This document shows, in pieces, positions 1-6,793 of a stretch of 13,771 bases of DNA. A program made the position numbers and the translations under genes. The DNA is from an uncultured bacterium. GTDB lineage: Bacteria > Bacillota > Clostridia > Christensenellales > QALW01. The notes under the pieces are model-generated. The model ran no database searches. It saw only the letters and a program-made list of their open reading frames with translations, and was not told the DNA's origin. Location of the stretch: positions 1 through 13,771 of the forward strand of contig CAJMLN010000046.1 of assembly GCA_905214315.1 (NCBI GenBank), written 5' to 3'. How positions within the stretch are numbered: position 1 is the first letter of the stretch; the number at the start of each line of letters is the position of its first letter.

Positions 1-31
1 CGGCCAGTACCAGTTTCTTTGTTTTGTTCAT
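1..31 (-). CDS. Start of an unidentified protein with a signal-like N-terminus (partial)
   Basis: Only the first ten codons are in the window, reading MNKTKKLVLA on the minus strand from ATG at 31-29. A GGAGG ribosome binding site lies 5 nt upstream, and a promoter with a -35/-10 pair lies about 120 nt further up, so the start is well supported. Two or three lysines followed by a hydrophobic run is how a signal peptide or first membrane segment begins, so export is likely. The rest lies outside the window and no function can be assigned. Confidence 0.6.
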   Translation of the reverse strand, partial: MNKTKKLVLA

Positions 32-39
32 GTTTTCCT

Positions 40-151
40 CCATTCCGGCTCCGCAGGGGCGGATGCCATATGAAATTTATATTTGCTTTTGTATCGGCAT
101 TTTCAATAGCTTCCTGAAAAACAGGTCGGCTTTGAGGCCTTGCAAAAGCTA
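40..151 (-). promoter_or_regulatory. Long leader with several possible hairpins, unassigned
   Basis: The predicted leader of the left-edge gene has several complementary segments on the minus strand: GCTTTTG (149-143) with CAAAAGC (91-85), GGC/GCC (139-128), CCTG/CAGG (125-113), TCCGC/GCGGA shortly before the ribosome binding site, and ATGCC with GGCAT. The 5' segment TAGCTT (151-146) can alternatively pair with AAGCTA (112-107), which excludes the CAAAAGC pairing. Alternative pairings are typical of regulatory leaders, but I do not recognise a known riboswitch consensus, and short complementary segments can occur by chance. Confidence 0.3.
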
Positions 152-156
152 TCTCT

Positions 157-185
157 ATTATATAACTATATGTTAATTATTGCAA
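157..185 (-). promoter_or_regulatory. Promoter of the left-edge gene
   Basis: On the minus strand there is a -35 TTGCAA (185-180), a 17-nt spacer and a perfect -10 TATAAT (162-157). Transcription would start near 150, giving a leader of about 120 nt before the ATG at 31. It lies downstream of the terminator at 236-262, so the left-edge gene appears to be a separate unit from the dnaA operon. Confidence 0.7.
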
Positions 186-235
186 ATTCTTTTTGCCGTT
201 AAACTTGATTTTAAGAGAAGGTTTTGTTCAAGATT

Positions 236-262
236 AAAAAAAGCAGTCTGATTATAGACTGC
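236..262 (-). terminator. Rho-independent terminator of the dnaA/membrane-protein operon
   Basis: On the minus strand a perfect 7-bp stem GCAGTCT/AGACTGC with a 6-nt loop is followed by seven T. It lies 11 nt past the stop codon of the 707-residue membrane protein. Confidence 0.85.
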
Positions 263-273
263 CTGCACTGCGG

Positions 274-2397
274 TTAGTGTACTTGATAGATTTTTACACC
301 GTCTTTTTCGTATACCAAATCTGCGATGGCGGCGATGCCCTCTTCATCTACATTGTAGGAGGAGTATTCGTCCGGGCCGACTATAATGTGGGTTACTTTA
401 TATTTTTCCAAAAGCGTCCGGCTCTGCTGAGGATAAGCATAGATGGCGGAAACGTCTTTCTGGCGGGCAGTATATTCCGCGCCGTGACCGTGGGTGGAGA
501 GAAAGGAGCTGGCGCCGCAGACGATGTTGCGTCCGGTCAGGCTGGAAAGCGCGTTGTTGTAGCGGTCGTTGGTCAGCAGCATGGCGTCGCTTGCCGTATT
601 TTCCTGAATCCACGCGGCGGCCTGCACCTGCGGGGCGGAATAGATCTCATATACGCCGGAGACCGCCTCGCGGCCCATAGAGAGCACTGCGGAAAGGACA
701 CAGAGCGTTACGGCGCCGGCGGCCACAAGCCTGGTGCCGCGGATATTTTTCAGCTTTCGGTAGAGAAGCCCCATATACCAGGCAACGGCGCCGCAGGCCA
801 GCGCATAGGCGGGATAGAGCAGCTTGTTGTTATCGTAAACATTGGGCTGAAAGGCAAAGGTATCGGCTAAAAGCAGCAGCACGGCAATTGGCGCGGCAAT
901 GCTTCTTAACCGGTTGCTGCCGGCCAGCAGGGCTGGGATCAGCAGCAGGGCGACGAGGCCTACGTTTTTGATGTAGAACCATAAGTAAGTATCGCGGTAG
1001 TTGATCCAATTAAAGTGTGCCTGCATAAAGCCGCTGCTGGAGCTTTGGCGGAATGTAAACCCAAACAGCTGGGGCAGAGCCAACAGGAGCACAATGCCTA
1101 AAAACAATCCCCAGGTGCGCAGAAGCTCCTGGAAAGAACCGCGGCGAAGCGCTGAAATCAGCAGCCATGCCCACAGCAGCAGCAGGGCCGTGCCGCCCAG
1201 CAGCAGGGCGGAAAAACCGGCGGAATCATATCCGAAGGTTTGCAGAGAGACTCCTGATTTCAGGCCGGTAAAGAGGAATATGGAAAGAATCGCCAGAAGA
1301 AGACCGGCGGCGATTTTGCCTATCGTGCGGGGGCGAACGTTCGCCATGGCTACCAGGCGCGACATCATCCATACCGCGCAGATTACGCCTAAGCTTAAAA
1401 AGACATGCGTGCTGATCATCGGCGTCAGACCCGCCAGGATTCCCGCATAGAGGAACATTCGTTTTTCCTTTAAAAACACGGCGCGGTAGAGCAGGTACAG
1501 GCAGGAAAACAGCATCATCCAGCCAAAGAGCGAGGCGCGCTGAGGAATCATCATATCACATACGGTATTCACCCAGCGGATCATGCGGTCGTTTAAATTG
1601 GTAGGCGTTTCGTACAGCGCGGTAAAAATACGGGTAAAGTTCGTGCTGTCAATGCGCAGGCCGTCAAGAAAATAGGCAAAGCCGAAGCCGCCGTTAAAAA
1701 AGAACAGAGTCCAGGCCAGCGCCGCCTGCTTAAGGGATTTCAGCCATGTGGAAAAGAACAGGAAGGCTCCGCAGAACACGGCCAGCGCGCCGAACACCAT
1801 CGGCAGAATGTAGGCAAAGCGCAGAGAGGCGCCCCAGATGTAAACGGAGGCGGAAACTGTATCGCTTAAAAACGGATAGGAAACCTGCGCACTCGGAAGA
1901 ATATTGTAAGCAAAGGGAATGGTGCCCTGGGTCACGGGAGTAGTGATAAAGCTGAGATGAATATTGGCGTCAAAATACGTGCTTTGGCCGAAAATGTAAC
2001 CGCCGGAGGGGCTTTCCTTTAAAATATGGTCGCTGAGCACCACGGTAAAAAAGACAAGAAGCGGAAGGCACAGGGCCAGCATTGCAAGAACCTCTTTGTC
2101 AAAGCGGAAACGCTCTCCCCGGGGCTGTTTTTTTGTACACAGCAGGCAGACGGTACAGCCCGCGGCCAGCAGCAGCGCGGCCAGAAGGTGGGAAAGAACG
2201 GAAAAGCCCAGCAGCATAGAGAGCAGAACCGGCAGCCACATGAGCAGTACAATGCCGAATACAATGCCCAGCCACAGCCGTACCGCAGCCCGCTGCGTGG
2301 ACAGCAGACGGCACGCCAGAAGGAGTCCGCCCAGCAGAAAAAAGGCAAAATAAAGGAAACCCATAAGGTTTCCTGCAACCGTTCCGTTAAAAATCAT
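274..2397 (-). CDS. Polytopic membrane protein, glycosyltransferase-C-like, function unknown
   Basis: A protein of 707 residues with about 13-14 hydrophobic segments followed by a soluble C-terminal domain of about 130 residues. A long extracytoplasmic loop after the first cluster of membrane segments carries an acidic motif, YFDANIHLSF, like the catalytic-loop aspartate of GT-C enzymes (PMT/DUF2298/PTPS-related type membrane proteins). A second motif, QPNVYDNNKLL, sits near the last membrane segments and resembles a conserved pattern of such proteins. The family assignment is from overall architecture; substrate and product are unknown, but transfer of a lipid-linked sugar to an envelope polymer is plausible. 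ATG at 2397 is preferred: the ribosome binding site AGAGGGGA (2411-2404) is 6 nt from it, but directly abuts the alternative ATG at 2403, which would overlap the dnaA stop as ATGA. The gene follows dnaA with a 2-nt gap, so it is almost certainly co-transcribed with it. Confidence 0.8.
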   Translation of the reverse strand: MIFNGTVAGNLMGFLYFAFFLLGGLLLACRLLSTQRAAVRLWLGIVFGIVLLMWLPVLLSMLLGFSVLSHLLAALLLAAGCTVCLLCTKKQPRGERFRFDKEVLAMLALCLPLLVFFTVVLSDHILKESPSGGYIFGQSTYFDANIHLSFITTPVTQGTIPFAYNILPSAQVSYPFLSDTVSASVYIWGASLRFAYILPMVFGALAVFCGAFLFFSTWLKSLKQAALAWTLFFFNGGFGFAYFLDGLRIDSTNFTRIFTALYETPTNLNDRMIRWVNTVCDMMIPQRASLFGWMMLFSCLYLLYRAVFLKEKRMFLYAGILAGLTPMISTHVFLSLGVICAVWMMSRLVAMANVRPRTIGKIAAGLLLAILSIFLFTGLKSGVSLQTFGYDSAGFSALLLGGTALLLLWAWLLISALRRGSFQELLRTWGLFLGIVLLLALPQLFGFTFRQSSSSGFMQAHFNWINYRDTYLWFYIKNVGLVALLLIPALLAGSNRLRSIAAPIAVLLLLADTFAFQPNVYDNNKLLYPAYALACGAVAWYMGLLYRKLKNIRGTRLVAAGAVTLCVLSAVLSMGREAVSGVYEIYSAPQVQAAAWIQENTASDAMLLTNDRYNNALSSLTGRNIVCGASSFLSTHGHGAEYTARQKDVSAIYAYPQQSRTLLEKYKVTHIIVGPDEYSSYNVDEEGIAAIADLVYEKDGVKIYQVH

Positions 2398-2399
2398 TC

Positions 2400-3740
2400 T
2401 CATTCCCCTCTCAGGCGCATGGTAATATCTTCAACATAATTTTTTATGGTATCGTCCACCTTTACGGCGGCACGAATTTTGCCGATGCCATTGATGATGG
2501 TGGCGTGATCTCTGCCGCCGAACTCGTCTCCGATGCGGGAGGTGGAAAGATCCGTCAGCTCCCTGCACAGATAAAAGGCGATGTGCCGGGGCTGCACGAT
2601 CTGCCGGTCGCGCCGGGGGCCGATGATATCCTCTGGCTCCAAACCGAAATATTTGGAAACCGCTTCGATAATCATATCCGGCGTGCAGTGCTTCTGCGTT
2701 TCGGTATGATAATCTTTGAGGGCCTCGGTGGCAAGCTCAATGGTAATATTTTGGCCGGTAATGGCAGCAAAGGCCAAAACCCGCTTTAAGGCGCCCTCCA
2801 GCTCGCGCACGTTGTCACTTGCCTTTTCGGCAATTAAAAACAGAAGGTTGTCCGGCAGCGTGATATGCTCGGCTTCAGCTTTTTTACGCAGGATAGCTGT
2901 GCGGGTCTCTAAATCGGGAGGAATAATATCCACTAAAAGTCCGCCCTCAAAGCGGGAACGCAGGCGGTCGGTCAGCGTAGCAATGTTTTTTGGGTGGCGG
3001 TCGCTGGAGAGGATGATCTGTTTATTGGCGGTAAAAAGATCATTGATATTATGGAAGATTTCTTCTTGGGTACGGTCCTTATCGGAGAGAAACTGCACGT
3101 CGTCGATCATTAGGATATCTACGTTCTGGCGGTAGCGTTCGCGGAAAGAGGTAATCTGATGCTTGGCCAGCGCCTCGATAAATTCATTGGTATACTTTTC
3201 ACAGGTAATGTAAAGAACCTTCATTTTAGGGCTGTGTTCTAAAATAAAGTTACCGATGGCGTGCATTAGGTGTGTTTTTCCCAACCCTACCCCGCCGTAG
3301 ATAAACAGCGGATTATTGATGGTTGCCGGTGCTTCGGCCACGCTTAAGGCCGCGGCATGGGCAAATTGGTTGCCCGAGCCGATTACAAAATTTTCAAAGG
3401 TGTATTTTTCGTTGAGCATCGGGCGAGGAATTACGGCCGGTGCAGGAATTGTAGCATCGATAATCGCGGCGGCTTCACTTTCCAAAACAAGAACGACATC
3501 GGCACCGGGGCTGTTGACCACGATGTTCAGCGCGGTAATTAAATAAGTGTGCAGCGCGGCGGTTGCCGTCATTACGTGGCGGCGGTGCATGTCCGTAGGT
3601 GCGATCAGATACAGACAATTATCTTTAAAAACCAGCGGTTTAAGGGTACAGATCCAGGTTTTGTAGGAGATGGGGCTGATATCCTGAGGCGATTGTTCAA
3701 TGATAGAACAAATCTGTTTAAAAATATCATTTGCATCCAT
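2400..3740 (-). CDS. dnaA: Chromosomal replication initiator protein DnaA
   Basis: DnaA binds DnaA boxes, oligomerises with ATP and melts the origin; it also acts as a transcription factor. The 446 residues match the family length. Domain I is residues 1-80 and a short linker follows. The AAA+ domain has Walker A GGVGLGKT (149-156), Walker B LMIDD (210-214), sensor 1 LSSDR (244-248) and the box VII arginine finger in RLRSRF (R263). Domain IV runs from about 350 to the end and has the signature around EFGGRDHATI (406-414), which reads the DnaA box. The ATG at 3740 has an AAAGGGG ribosome binding site about 10 nt upstream. Its own promoter contains a DnaA box, which suggests autoregulation. The usual partner dnaN is absent; a membrane protein gene follows instead. 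Confidence 0.98.
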   Translation of the reverse strand: MDANDIFKQICSIIEQSPQDISPISYKTWICTLKPLVFKDNCLYLIAPTDMHRRHVMTATAALHTYLITALNIVVNSPGADVVLVLESEAAAIIDATIPAPAVIPRPMLNEKYTFENFVIGSGNQFAHAAALSVAEAPATINNPLFIYGGVGLGKTHLMHAIGNFILEHSPKMKVLYITCEKYTNEFIEALAKHQITSFRERYRQNVDILMIDDVQFLSDKDRTQEEIFHNINDLFTANKQIILSSDRHPKNIATLTDRLRSRFEGGLLVDIIPPDLETRTAILRKKAEAEHITLPDNLLFLIAEKASDNVRELEGALKRVLAFAAITGQNITIELATEALKDYHTETQKHCTPDMIIEAVSKYFGLEPEDIIGPRRDRQIVQPRHIAFYLCRELTDLSTSRIGDEFGGRDHATIINGIGKIRAAVKVDDTIKNYVEDITMRLRGE

Positions 3741-3798
3741 TCGGAAGCTACCCCTTTCATCCGCTCTTTAATAGATAGGTAAAATACCAAGTGCAAAA

Positions 3799-3827
3799 AT
3801 AATACCATAAATTCTGCGGATAATCAA
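3799..3827 (-). promoter_or_regulatory. dnaA promoter with an internal DnaA box
   Basis: Minus strand: -35 TTGATT (3827-3822), 17-nt spacer, -10 TATTAT (3804-3799). The start point would be near 3792, about 50 nt before the dnaA ATG. A one-mismatch DnaA box (TTATCCGCA on the minus strand, 3823-3815) overlaps the end of the -35 and the spacer, so DnaA bound there should block RNA polymerase. The promoter call rests on hexamers and spacing; autorepression is an inference. Confidence 0.7.
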
Positions 3828-3865
3828 CAAAAAAAAACATGTTTTCAAATAAAAATTTCAAAAAT

Positions 3866-3874
3866 TGTGGATAA
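3866..3874 (-). promoter_or_regulatory. DnaA box, perfect consensus
   Basis: The plus strand reads TGTGGATAA, the exact complement of the consensus TTATCCACA. It lies 31 bp from the next perfect box, about three helical turns, so both would face the same side of the helix. Confidence 0.88.
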
Positions 3875-3896
3875 CTTTCGTACCTATACAAGATAT

Positions 3897-3905
3897 TGTG
3901 GATAA
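3897..3905 (-). promoter_or_regulatory. DnaA box, perfect consensus
   Basis: A second TGTGGATAA on the plus strand in the same orientation as its neighbour. The sequence that follows (3906-3945) is nearly all A and T, with TAG triplets at 3916, 3924 and 3936, which makes it the best unwinding candidate. The triplets are not in a regular 3-nt register, so a canonical DnaA-trio is not evident. Confidence 0.88.
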
Positions 3906-3986
3906 GTAAAAAATATAGAAATATAGTTATTAAAATAGAAACAAGAGTTTTCCTCTATGGTGAAAAGAATGCTTCACAGTACGGTC

Positions 3987-4006
3987 TGTTGGACAATGTT
4001 GGATAA
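3987..4006 (+). repeat. Tandem 10-bp repeat related to DnaA boxes
   Basis: TGTTGGACAA is directly followed by TGTTGGATAA, two copies differing at one base. Each resembles the DnaA box TGTGGATAA with one extra T. The pair lies between the perfect boxes and the rpmH promoter. It may be a weak DnaA-binding site or a site for the rpmH promoter; with two copies only, chance is possible. Confidence 0.4.
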
Positions 4007-4035
4007 AGCCATGGTGTTCCTTTATAAATTTTTGT

Positions 4036-4064
4036 TTGACACATTTTATGCTTTCCACTATAAT
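4036..4064 (+). promoter_or_regulatory. rpmH operon promoter, perfect consensus
   Basis: TTGACA (4036-4041), a 17-nt spacer and TATAAT (4059-4064): a full match to the vegetative sigma-A consensus in both hexamers and in spacing. The start would be near 4071, leaving a leader of about 64 nt before rpmH. It fits the high expression expected for a ribosomal protein gene. Confidence 0.92.
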
Positions 4065-4134
4065 AGATACGCTACAATACATATACTATGTAAATTTACG
4101 CTTTGATAAAGGCGATGAAAGGAAAGAAGATCAT

Positions 4135-4269
4135 ATGTTACGTACGTATCAACCCAATAAACGGAAAAGAAAAAAGGTTCACGGCTTCCGTAAGAGAATG
4201 CAGACTAAAAACGGCCGCAATGTGCTGCAGAGACGCCGCCGCCGCGGAAGAAAGGTGCTTAGCGCGTAA
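4135..4269 (+). CDS. rpmH: Large ribosomal subunit protein bL34
   Basis: A 44-residue, strongly basic protein that is a near-complete match to the bL34 pattern: it begins MLRTYQPNKRKRKKVHGFR and continues with KTKNGRNVL-like and RRRRRGRKVLSA segments. bL34 is a small late-assembling component of the 50S subunit. The start at 4135 is fixed by the family N-terminus; an open frame continues upstream but is not part of the protein. It is the first gene of a five-gene operon transcribed from a perfect-consensus promoter and lies 14 nt before rnpA, the classic pairing next to the origin. Confidence 0.97.
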   Translation: MLRTYQPNKRKRKKVHGFRKRMQTKNGRNVLQRRRRRGRKVLSA

Positions 4270-4283
4270 GTAGGAGGTGCCTC

Positions 4284-4616
4284 TTGAAAAAACAGTATAT
4301 GCTCAAAAAAAATAAAGAGTTCAGGTATGTGGTTTCAAGAGGAAGATCTGTGGCGTCGGCGTATATGGTGCTGATTTTTGTTAAAAATAGGACAGGCACC
4401 AGAGTGGGGTTTTCCGTAAGCAGCAAGCTGGGAAACGCCGTTGTGCGCAACCGAACAAAGCGCATTATGCGCGCCGGGTTTGCGCCGCTTATGCCGCAGT
4501 GCCGCCAGCAAATGGCATATCTTTTTATTGCAAGAAAAGCCCTTGTGGGGAAGAGCTCACAGGTTGCGCAGCAGCAGATGCACGCGCTGCTTGCGCAGGC
4601 GGGGATGCTGTTATGA
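4284..4616 (+). CDS. rnpA: Ribonuclease P protein component
   Basis: RnpA is the protein cofactor of the RNase P ribozyme that trims the 5' ends of pre-tRNAs. The product has 110 residues, within the usual range, and is rich in arginine and lysine. The family signature is the segment VVRNRTKRIMR (about residues 53-63, the RNR motif that contacts the RNA), preceded by RVGFSVSSKLGNA. Translation starts at TTG 4284, supported by the ribosome binding site TAGGAGGTG (4271-4279) just upstream; no better ATG fits the family N-terminus. The stop overlaps the yidD start as ATGA, so the two are translationally coupled. Confidence 0.94.
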   Translation: MKKQYMLKKNKEFRYVVSRGRSVASAYMVLIFVKNRTGTRVGFSVSSKLGNAVVRNRTKRIMRAGFAPLMPQCRQQMAYLFIARKALVGKSSQVAQQQMHALLAQAGMLL

Positions 4617-4861
4617 AGAATCCCGTCAAGGCTTTTTTATTATGGCTTATAAAGATGTATAAAAAGTATATTTCGCCGCATTTGCCGCCGGCGTGCAGGT
4701 TTGTTCCCACGTGCTCGGAATATGCCATGCTGGCTATCGAGCGTTTCGGCGTTATTAAGGGCGTTGCTCTATCCTTGTGGCGCATTCTGCGCTGCAATCC
4801 ACTGTGTAAAGGCGGGTATGATCCCGTGCCGCAGAAGAGAGGACAGGAGAATTCTAAGTGA
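4613..4861 (+). CDS. yidD: Membrane protein insertion efficiency factor YidD
   Basis: A small 82-residue protein with an amphipathic N-terminal helix and the family motifs PTCSEYA (32-38) and RCNPLCKGGYDPVP (60-73), including the four conserved cysteines (C28, C34, C61, C65). YidD sits at the inner face of the membrane and helps YidC-dependent insertion; the mechanism is not settled. The ATG at 4613 overlaps the rnpA stop (ATGA). Longer reading upstream would run through rnpA and is not supported. The stop overlaps the yidC start as GTGA. Confidence 0.95.
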   Translation: MKNPVKAFLLWLIKMYKKYISPHLPPACRFVPTCSEYAMLAIERFGVIKGVALSLWRILRCNPLCKGGYDPVPQKRGQENSK

Positions 4862-5871
4862 GTTATATAACCCAATTTTTTGGCTGGATTTTCGACGGCA
4901 TCAATGGTCTTACAAATAACTATGGTCTGTCGATTATCCTGTTTACGATCTTGTTCCGTCTGGCGCTTTCGCCGTTTGATATCCGCAGTCGAATCGGACA
5001 GCGGGAATATGCGGCCAAAATGCGAAAGATCCAGCCTGAGATCGATATGATTAATAAGGCATATAAAAACAATCCCGAAAAGGCGCAGGCCCGTATGATG
5101 GAGATTCGCAAAAAAGAGGGGATTGGCCTTATGCCCAAGGGCTGCGGTATGATGCTGATTACGTATCCGATTCTGATTGCTTTTTTTGCCGTATTCCGCA
5201 ATTTGGCGGCAGAAAGGCTGACAGAGCTCTCTATGCTGACGGATCCGCAGCAGATTGAGCAGTGGTTTGATACCAACAGCTTTTTGTGGATCAAGAATAT
5301 CTGGCAGCCGGATGTGTACTTTAACTTTAATCAGGGGTGGGGCCTCCGGCAGCTTTGGATTATTAAAGATATCAACGGCTATATTCTGCCTCAGGCAGAT
5401 CAGATCGCCGGCGTGCTGCAGTCTGCGTTTAACGGCGGGCTTTTGGATGCTTATAATCCTGGCGGACTGGATCTTGCCTCGTTTGCCCAGCAGGTGGGTA
5501 CGGGGCTGGAAGCGGCACGGTTGTATGTTGCCGATACATATGCGACTTCTGCCGCGTGGATCGGCGGTAACGGATTTTATATTTTCCCGATTCTTGCCGG
5601 CGTTGTGCAGGTGCTGAGTTTTAATATGACCACGCAGCAGCCTGTGGGAACAGGCGAGCAGGCGGAGCAGGCTGCAAAGAGCGGAAAGGTTATGAAAATT
5701 ATTTTTCCGCTGATGTTTGTTTATTTTTGCCTGATATCCTCCAGCGCGCTGGCTATTTACTGGATTACCTCAAGCCTTTGCATGATTCTTTTGAACCTTG
5801 TGATCAATAAGGTGCTTGATGCCAGAGACAGGAAGAAGGAAGCATTACAAGCTGAAGGAGAAAATAAATAA
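4858..5871 (+). CDS. yidC: Membrane protein insertase YidC/Oxa1 (SpoIIIJ-like)
   Basis: YidC inserts and folds membrane proteins, alone or with Sec. The protein has 337 residues. Membrane segment 1 (about 22-40) carries the conserved groove arginine (R34). The cytoplasmic hairpin follows (41-95), then segment 2 (96-115), a long external insert (about 118-238), segment 3 (239-257) and segments 4-5 (279-320), with a charged tail. It lacks both the big periplasmic domain of Gram-negative YidC and a lipobox cysteine near the start, unlike Bacillus SpoIIIJ. The start is GTG 4858, with AGGAG 8 nt upstream, overlapping the yidD stop. The external insert between segments 2 and 3 makes it longer than Bacillus homologues of roughly 260 residues. 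Confidence 0.95.
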   Translation: MSYITQFFGWIFDGINGLTNNYGLSIILFTILFRLALSPFDIRSRIGQREYAAKMRKIQPEIDMINKAYKNNPEKAQARMMEIRKKEGIGLMPKGCGMMLITYPILIAFFAVFRNLAAERLTELSMLTDPQQIEQWFDTNSFLWIKNIWQPDVYFNFNQGWGLRQLWIIKDINGYILPQADQIAGVLQSAFNGGLLDAYNPGGLDLASFAQQVGTGLEAARLYVADTYATSAAWIGGNGFYIFPILAGVVQVLSFNMTTQQPVGTGEQAEQAAKSGKVMKIIFPLMFVYFCLISSSALAIYWITSSLCMILLNLVINKVLDARDRKKEALQAEGENK

Positions 5872-6647
5872 TGGCCAGGGTTGTTGAAATAGAAGCTGAA
5901 ACTGTTGACCAGGCACTGTATATGGGGCTGGAGCAGCTGAAGCTTTCCATTGATGAAATTGAAATGGAAGTACTGGATTACGGCAAAAAAGGTTTTATCG
6001 GGATCGGCAGCAGGCCGGCTAAGGTAAGGCTTACGGAGAGAAACGAAGCGGTAATCCCTGATTTTGTATTGAATAAGGATAAGCCGAAGGAGCGGGCGCC
6101 CCGCAGGGAACGGAAAGAACGTTCCCGTGCGGAAAGAGAACGCCGTGAGACGACGGCTCCGGCGGCAAAGGGAGCATATTTCCCCGAGGGAACGGAATTT
6201 GTGGAAAATGAAGTTACTTCCTTTTTGCGTGGGCTGATGCAGCAGATGCAGGTGGAGGGAACGGTAAAGGCCGCCGAGACGGAAAACGGACTGCTGGTCA
6301 ATTTGGAAGGACCGGATATGGGCGTGCTGATCGGCCGCCGCGGCGAAACACTGGATGCCGTGCAGTATCTTGCTTCCTTGGTTTATAATAAAGAAAAAGA
6401 AGATTATCGTCGGGTGACGGTAGATACGGAAAATTACCGGAAAAAGCGCGAACTTACTTTGATAAAGCTGGCCAGAAAGATGGCCGGCCAGGTAGCTCGT
6501 ACCGGACGCAAGGTAGTTTTGGAACCCATGAGCCCGTTTGAAAGAAGAATTATTCACTCTGCGCTGCAGAATGATAAACTGGTTACGACCTATAGCGAGG
6601 GAGAAGAACCTAACCGGCATGTGATCATCGATAAAAAGAACGGATAA
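5871..6647 (+). CDS. jag: RNA-binding protein KhpB (Jag/EloR)
   Basis: A 258-residue protein with the three Jag regions. The Jag-N domain (1-58) contains the GKKGFIGIGSRPAKV segment. A highly charged linker (65-100) is rich in R, K and E. A KH domain (about 128-185) has the GRRG loop at 155-158 that grips RNA, and an R3H domain (190-258) has ERRIIHSAL with R225 and H229. In other Gram-positive bacteria KhpB works with KhpA and affects cell elongation and division; the same role is inferred here. The ATG at 5871 shares a base with the yidC stop (TAATG), with AAGGAG 10 nt upstream. It is the last gene of the rpmH operon, and a strong terminator follows. Confidence 0.95.
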   Translation: MARVVEIEAETVDQALYMGLEQLKLSIDEIEMEVLDYGKKGFIGIGSRPAKVRLTERNEAVIPDFVLNKDKPKERAPRRERKERSRAERERRETTAPAAKGAYFPEGTEFVENEVTSFLRGLMQQMQVEGTVKAAETENGLLVNLEGPDMGVLIGRRGETLDAVQYLASLVYNKEKEDYRRVTVDTENYRKKRELTLIKLARKMAGQVARTGRKVVLEPMSPFERRIIHSALQNDKLVTTYSEGEEPNRHVIIDKKNG

Positions 6648-6696
6648 AAATCTCGCATTTTTTGAAGCGGATTTTGTCTTAAATAAAACCATATGG

Positions 6697-6729
6697 AAAA
6701 GAATCCGGCACAAACCGGACTCTTTTTTT
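6697..6729 (+). terminator. Rho-independent terminator after jag
   Basis: An 11-bp stem (AAAGAATCCGG with CCGGACTCTTT, one mismatch) and a 6-nt loop are followed by a T run at 6721-6727. Read on the minus strand the same hairpin ends in TTTT, so it may also stop transcription from the convergent DUF1836 gene. Confidence 0.88.
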
Positions 6730-6793
6730 ATAACCTTTTCAGTTGTCTTTGAAAGAAAATGATGCTTTACGGCCATTAAAAAGAAAGGGGAAA

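Larger units (their letters stand above)
3741..4035. other. Chromosomal origin of replication, oriC candidate
   Basis: The gene-free spacer between divergent dnaA and rpmH holds two perfect DnaA boxes (3866-3874, 3897-3905), a third with one mismatch (3815-3823), and a strongly AT-rich stretch from about 3828 to 3945, including a run of nine A, that could be the unwinding element. All three boxes have the same orientation. A tandem pair TGTTGGACAA/TGTTGGATAA lies at 3987-4006. In many Bacillota oriC flanks dnaA, and gene orientation switches here from leftward to rightward, as expected at a bidirectional origin. Experimental origin mapping is lacking, and a second box cluster could lie elsewhere. 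Confidence 0.8.

Noticed and set aside
277..870. A 197-codon plus-strand open frame over the C-terminal part of the membrane protein gene
   Set aside because: It is antisense to a real gene, has a composition typical of a shadow frame, and starts across the stop codon of the minus-strand gene.
5757..6776. A 339-codon open frame on the minus strand across yidC and jag
   Set aside because: It is antisense to two well-recognised genes, has no family motifs, and its composition follows the codon pattern of jag on the other strand; the region also includes the terminator at 6697-6729.
6766..6777. A 12-bp sequence CTTTACGGCCAT also found inverted near 12931-12942
   Set aside because: In a window of this size several 12-bp matches are expected by chance, and no wider similarity surrounds it.
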